Shown in pieces: positions 63,971 to 64,000 of a DNA stretch of 64,000 nucleotides. Numbering within the stretch: position 1 is the stretch's first letter; the number at the start of each line of letters is the position of its first letter. This DNA is from Aquiflexum balticum DSM 16537 (lineage in GTDB: Bacteria > Bacteroidota > Bacteroidia > Cytophagales > Cyclobacteriaceae): contig NZ_LT838813.1 of NCBI RefSeq assembly GCF_900176595.1, positions 620,001 through 684,000 of the forward strand. Reading direction: 5' to 3'. Under the pieces are notes generated by a model. That model ran no database searches. It was not told the origin of the DNA and saw only the letters and a list, made by a program, of their open reading frames with translations. The position numbers and the translations under genes are program-made.

Positions 63971-64000
63971 CTTATTAAATTGTATTTTTTTAAAGTGGGC

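Overview
This window looks like a chromosomal segment of a Bacteroidota bacterium, most likely Cytophagales and close to Cyclobacteriaceae. The evidence is a set of lineage-typical genes (a DUF5916 outer-membrane protein, a MurF-alanine racemase fusion, cryptochrome DASH, group II GGGP synthase, a ComA homologue, LytTR/LytS signalling, a large TonB-receptor-like beta-barrel), moderate-to-low GC, mostly weak Shine-Dalgarno signals and promoter-like TAnnTTTG boxes. No rRNA, tRNA, CRISPR array, integrase or transposase gene was found.

Layout. 1-7.6 kb: the 3' end of a DUF5916 protein, a small membrane protein, a lipoprotein glycosidase and three secreted or lipoprotein genes of unknown or weakly inferred function. 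7.6-14 kb: cryptochrome DASH, a CPA2 antiporter, an alpha/beta hydrolase and dxs. 14-18.4 kb: a compact scpA, flippase-like, murF-alr run. 18.4-22.3 kb: a repeat-rich stretch holding a 300-bp nested-palindrome element with 18-bp terminal inverted repeats, then a TRAP transporter (dctP, dctQ, dctM) whose dctM is split by a frameshift and whose dctP-dctQ spacer is full of degenerate repeats. 22.5-31.9 kb: cysteine desulfurase, glmM, mazG, a HEPN/MNT toxin-antitoxin pair, a secreted TPR-like protein, a CHAD protein, an RsmF-type methyltransferase and hflX. 32.1-38.5 kb: rfbC, a CpsB-type phosphatase, an SDR, a TPR protein, comA, DUF368 (a PopT-type lipid carrier translocase) and aroE. 38.7-52.7 kb: a PLP decarboxylase, a DUF819 protein, PIN-PhoH, two LytTR regulators with one LytS-type kinase, uvrA, an AsmA-like protein, a lytic transglycosylase and a LOG-family protein. 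53-56.4 kb: a YkgJ, holin-like, small membrane, GGGP synthase operon facing pheS, with a second copy of the palindromic element between them. 59-64 kb: the receptor-like beta-barrel protein and aspS.

The most interesting locus is 56.66-58.69 kb on the minus strand. It is a tightly coupled four-gene cassette: a small HigB-like toxin candidate, an XRE antitoxin with a C-terminal tail, a SecB-like chaperone, and a fourth gene whose motif order resembles 3-methyladenine DNA glycosylases (MPG/AAG). The first three match the logic of toxin-antitoxin-chaperone (TAC) systems; the fourth is not part of any TAC I know. The cassette is preceded by two identical 19-bp dyad operators that bracket a plausible promoter. 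The fourth gene starts by ATGA overlap with the chaperone stop but carries an in-frame TAA at codon 23, after which the frame stays open for 187 codons.

Several genes point to shared roles. Cell-wall and envelope biogenesis is represented by murF-alr, glmM, DUF368, the lytic transglycosylase, rfbC/CpsB and the flippase-like protein. Membrane-lipid or sulfonate chemistry of archaeal type is represented by GGGP synthase and ComA. All functional calls are by reading the translated sequence and recalling family motifs; no database search was run.
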